Positions 56,561 through 57,987 of a DNA stretch of 57,987 nucleotides are shown here, one piece after another. Positions within the stretch are counted from its first letter, which is position 1. Each line of letters opens with the position of its first letter. This DNA is from Calditrichota bacterium. GTDB taxonomy: Bacteria > Calditrichota > Calditrichia > Calditrichales > J004. A program made the position numbers and the translations under genes. The DNA is taken from positions 1-57,987 of the forward strand of contig JAJRVW010000225.1 of assembly GCA_024277115.1 (NCBI GenBank), read 5' to 3'. The notes under the pieces were generated by a model. It worked only from the letters and a program-made list of their open reading frames with translations, searched no databases and was not told the origin of the DNA.

Positions 56561-56893
56561 ATGATTATTGATACCAATATTTTGATAATAATCATCTTAT
56601 CTTTTTTACTTATACTTCAGATAAGTCTTTTGATTGTCATAAGGAAATTAATAAATAACCTGATTTCACTTACAAGGCAATTAAACGCTGCGAAAATTAA
56701 ACGCCTCTCTAATTATTTACTGCCCGGAAAAGTTTATGGGACCTGTCAAAACTGCCATTATCGGCAAACCTATGTAAACACAAATAGTATAGCTTCCGGT
56801 TTTTTTTATTATCATTGCAAAGTAAATGAAACGGGCATAAACCTCTCGGATTCTTGTTCAAAATTTGAACCGGAGCATACAAAAACAAGATAG
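56561..56893 (+). CDS. Small membrane-anchored cysteine-containing protein
   Basis: A 110-residue protein of unknown function. One N-terminal hydrophobic helix (residues ~6-30, ILIIIILSFLLILQISLLIVI) is followed by a soluble domain with CQNC (63-66), a further Cys near 86 and one near 98, which could bind a metal. AGAGG Shine-Dalgarno. It lies 11 nt before the DUF58 gene, so the two are likely co-transcribed. Confidence 0.75.
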   Translation: MIIDTNILIIIILSFLLILQISLLIVIRKLINNLISLTRQLNAAKIKRLSNYLLPGKVYGTCQNCHYRQTYVNTNSIASGFFYYHCKVNETGINLSDSCSKFEPEHTKTR

Positions 56894-56904
56894 CTTTAAA
56901 ACCT

Positions 56905-57804
56905 ATGACGCCCCTTGATCTAAAAAAATATCTCAAACCGGATGTACTTTCATCCATAAGTAATTTAGAATTTTTGGCCAAGAAAATAGTTGAAGGTTTT
57001 ATTACGGGATTGCACAAAAGTCCGTTTCACGGTTTTAGCGTAGAGTTCAGCCAGCATAGGCCATATATGCAGGGCGACAGCCTCCGCTATGTGGATTGGA
57101 AAGTTTTTGCGCGCAGCGACCGTTATTTTATTAAACAATTTGAGGAAGAGACCAATTTACGCTGTACCATTCTGCTCGATACATCCACCTCAATGAACTA
57201 TAAGAGTAATTCAATTTCCAAACTTGAATACGCCTCTATTTTAACAGCCTCTTTAGCCTATTTGATGTTGAAACAGCGCGATGCGACAGGCTTGATGCTT
57301 TTTGATGACCAGATTAGGAAAACCTTGCCGGCAAAGTCGGTTCCCGTTTATATTAAAGAAATTATCCTGGCATTATCTGCCATTAAAACCGGTGATGACA
57401 CAAATATTACAAACGCCCTGCATTCCATAGCCGAAAGATTAAAAAGGAGAGGGCTGATTATAATTATCTCTGATTTACTTGACGACCCTCAAAAAATTAT
57501 TTCCGGAATGAAACACCTTAAATATAATAACCATGAAATTATTATATTTCATATCGCTGATGACCAGGAATTAGATTTTGATTTTAAGGGGGAATATATA
57601 TTTGAAGATATGGAAAGTAGTGACAAAATTAAAACCGATGCACGTCATATCCGTCAGGAATATTTAAAGCAGGTAAGTGCACATTTTCAATTTTTAAAAA
57701 ATAGTTTTAGTGAAAATAATATTGATTATGTCCTTATCCGAAGTTCCCAACCGATAGAATCCACCTTGTCCCAATACCTTGTTCGCCGTCAAAAAATAAT
57801 TTAA
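56905..57804 (+). CDS. DUF58 domain protein
   Basis: A 299-residue protein with the family pattern HGFSVEFSQHRPYMQGDSLRYVDWKVFARSDR.. and a vWA-like MIDAS motif DTSTSMNY (residues ~92-99). DUF58 proteins usually work with a MoxR-type AAA+ ATPase in chaperone or envelope tasks. No MoxR gene is beside it in this window. Confidence 0.9.
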   Translation: MTPLDLKKYLKPDVLSSISNLEFLAKKIVEGFITGLHKSPFHGFSVEFSQHRPYMQGDSLRYVDWKVFARSDRYFIKQFEEETNLRCTILLDTSTSMNYKSNSISKLEYASILTASLAYLMLKQRDATGLMLFDDQIRKTLPAKSVPVYIKEIILALSAIKTGDDTNITNALHSIAERLKRRGLIIIISDLLDDPQKIISGMKHLKYNNHEIIIFHIADDQELDFDFKGEYIFEDMESSDKIKTDARHIRQEYLKQVSAHFQFLKNSFSENNIDYVLIRSSQPIESTLSQYLVRRQKII

Positions 57805-57874
57805 CCGATTGAAATATTGACTGCAATAATTTAAAGCTTTAACTTAAGTTTATCTAAAGTGAAGGTTTATATTA

Positions 57875-57987
57875 ATGTTTAATATCGACAAACTATCTTA
57901 TTCTATTGGGCAGGTTTCTGCATTAACAAACGTTGCACAATCAACCCTTAGGTATTGGGAAACAGTAATTTCCAGGTTAACCCCTCA
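57875..57987 (+). CDS. MerR-family transcriptional regulator, 3' truncated by the window edge
   Basis: The first 37 residues are visible: YSIGQVSALTNVAQSTLRYWE is a MerR-type helix-turn-helix beginning. GAAGG lies before the ATG. The effector-binding part is outside the window. Confidence 0.85.
   Translation, partial: MFNIDKLSYSIGQVSALTNVAQSTLRYWETVISRLTP

Overview
The window is 58 kb of a compact, AT-leaning bacterial chromosome made almost entirely of housekeeping genes. The organism is Gram-negative: there is a patatin/BamA-type outer-membrane protein, an OmpA-family protein and a PorV/PorQ-family protein. PorV/PorQ, the TPR-rich envelope proteins, the RNase Y/YmdB pair and the SUF-only Fe-S operon suggest the FCB superphylum (Bacteroidota, Ignavibacteriota, Calditrichota, KSB1 and relatives). 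The exact phylum cannot be settled from the sequence alone. No prophage, CRISPR array, rRNA operon or intact insertion sequence is visible.

Layout. 1-8.2 kb (+): end of pyruvate kinase, lipoate ligase, an SDR, an EVE protein, a three-gene archaeal-type HMG-CoA synthase/thiolase/DUF35 set, free-Met-sulfoxide reductase, a Nudix hydrolase and threonine aldolase. 8.2-8.65 kb: a broken tRNA copy, tRNA-Ala(GGC) and two terminators. 8.7-14.8 kb: an Rrf2-led SUF operon (two DUF59 genes, sufB, sufC, sufD, sufS). 14.9-20.2 kb: a MurF-like ligase, an OmpA protein, a TPR protein and an NtrC-type regulator. 20.3-24.1 kb (-): DUF1015 and a patatin/beta-barrel protein. 24.3-30.7 kb (+): dnaE, dtd, a PASTA protein, a DGK/SEC59-family protein, PorV. 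30.7-33.6 kb (-): a TPR protein and a RqcH/NFACT protein. 33.7-37 kb (+): yicC, gmk, coaB-like, family-4 uracil-DNA glycosylase. 37.1-37.6 kb: a toxin-antitoxin pair. 37.8-45.4 kb: dnaB, relA/spoT, greA, PspC/LiaF-like membrane genes, aroA, aroE. 45.5-45.8 kb: tRNA-Tyr and tRNA-Val. 45.9-52.9 kb: thrS-infC-rpmI-rplT-pheS-pheT, a coiled-coil gene, zapA. 53.0-57.8 kb: a 6S-like RNA, rny, ymdB, folD, a small membrane protein, DUF58. The window ends inside a MerR-family gene.

Two features run across the window. First, four conserved genes (rrf2, the MurF-like gene, relA, thrS) are each cut by one in-frame TAA, at a place where GAA (Glu) would fit; three of the four read ATT-TAA. Second, five genes (the minus-strand TPR gene, rqcH, dnaB, relA, the PspC gene) are each restored by adding one base, mostly in an A/T run. 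dnaB and thrS are essential, so I favour consensus errors in the assembly. I therefore annotate these as single genes and report the recoding alternative.

The most interesting biology: an RNase Y whose HD metal site is almost entirely replaced while the rest of the protein is conserved; a RqcH/NFACT protein with Asn-Lys where the Asp-Arg motif is expected; a 6S-like RNA with its own promoter between zapA and rny; an AUU/AUC-started infC; the bacterial copy of the archaeal HMG-CoA-forming complex; and a CoaB-type ligase with an unrecognised N-terminal domain in place of CoaC.
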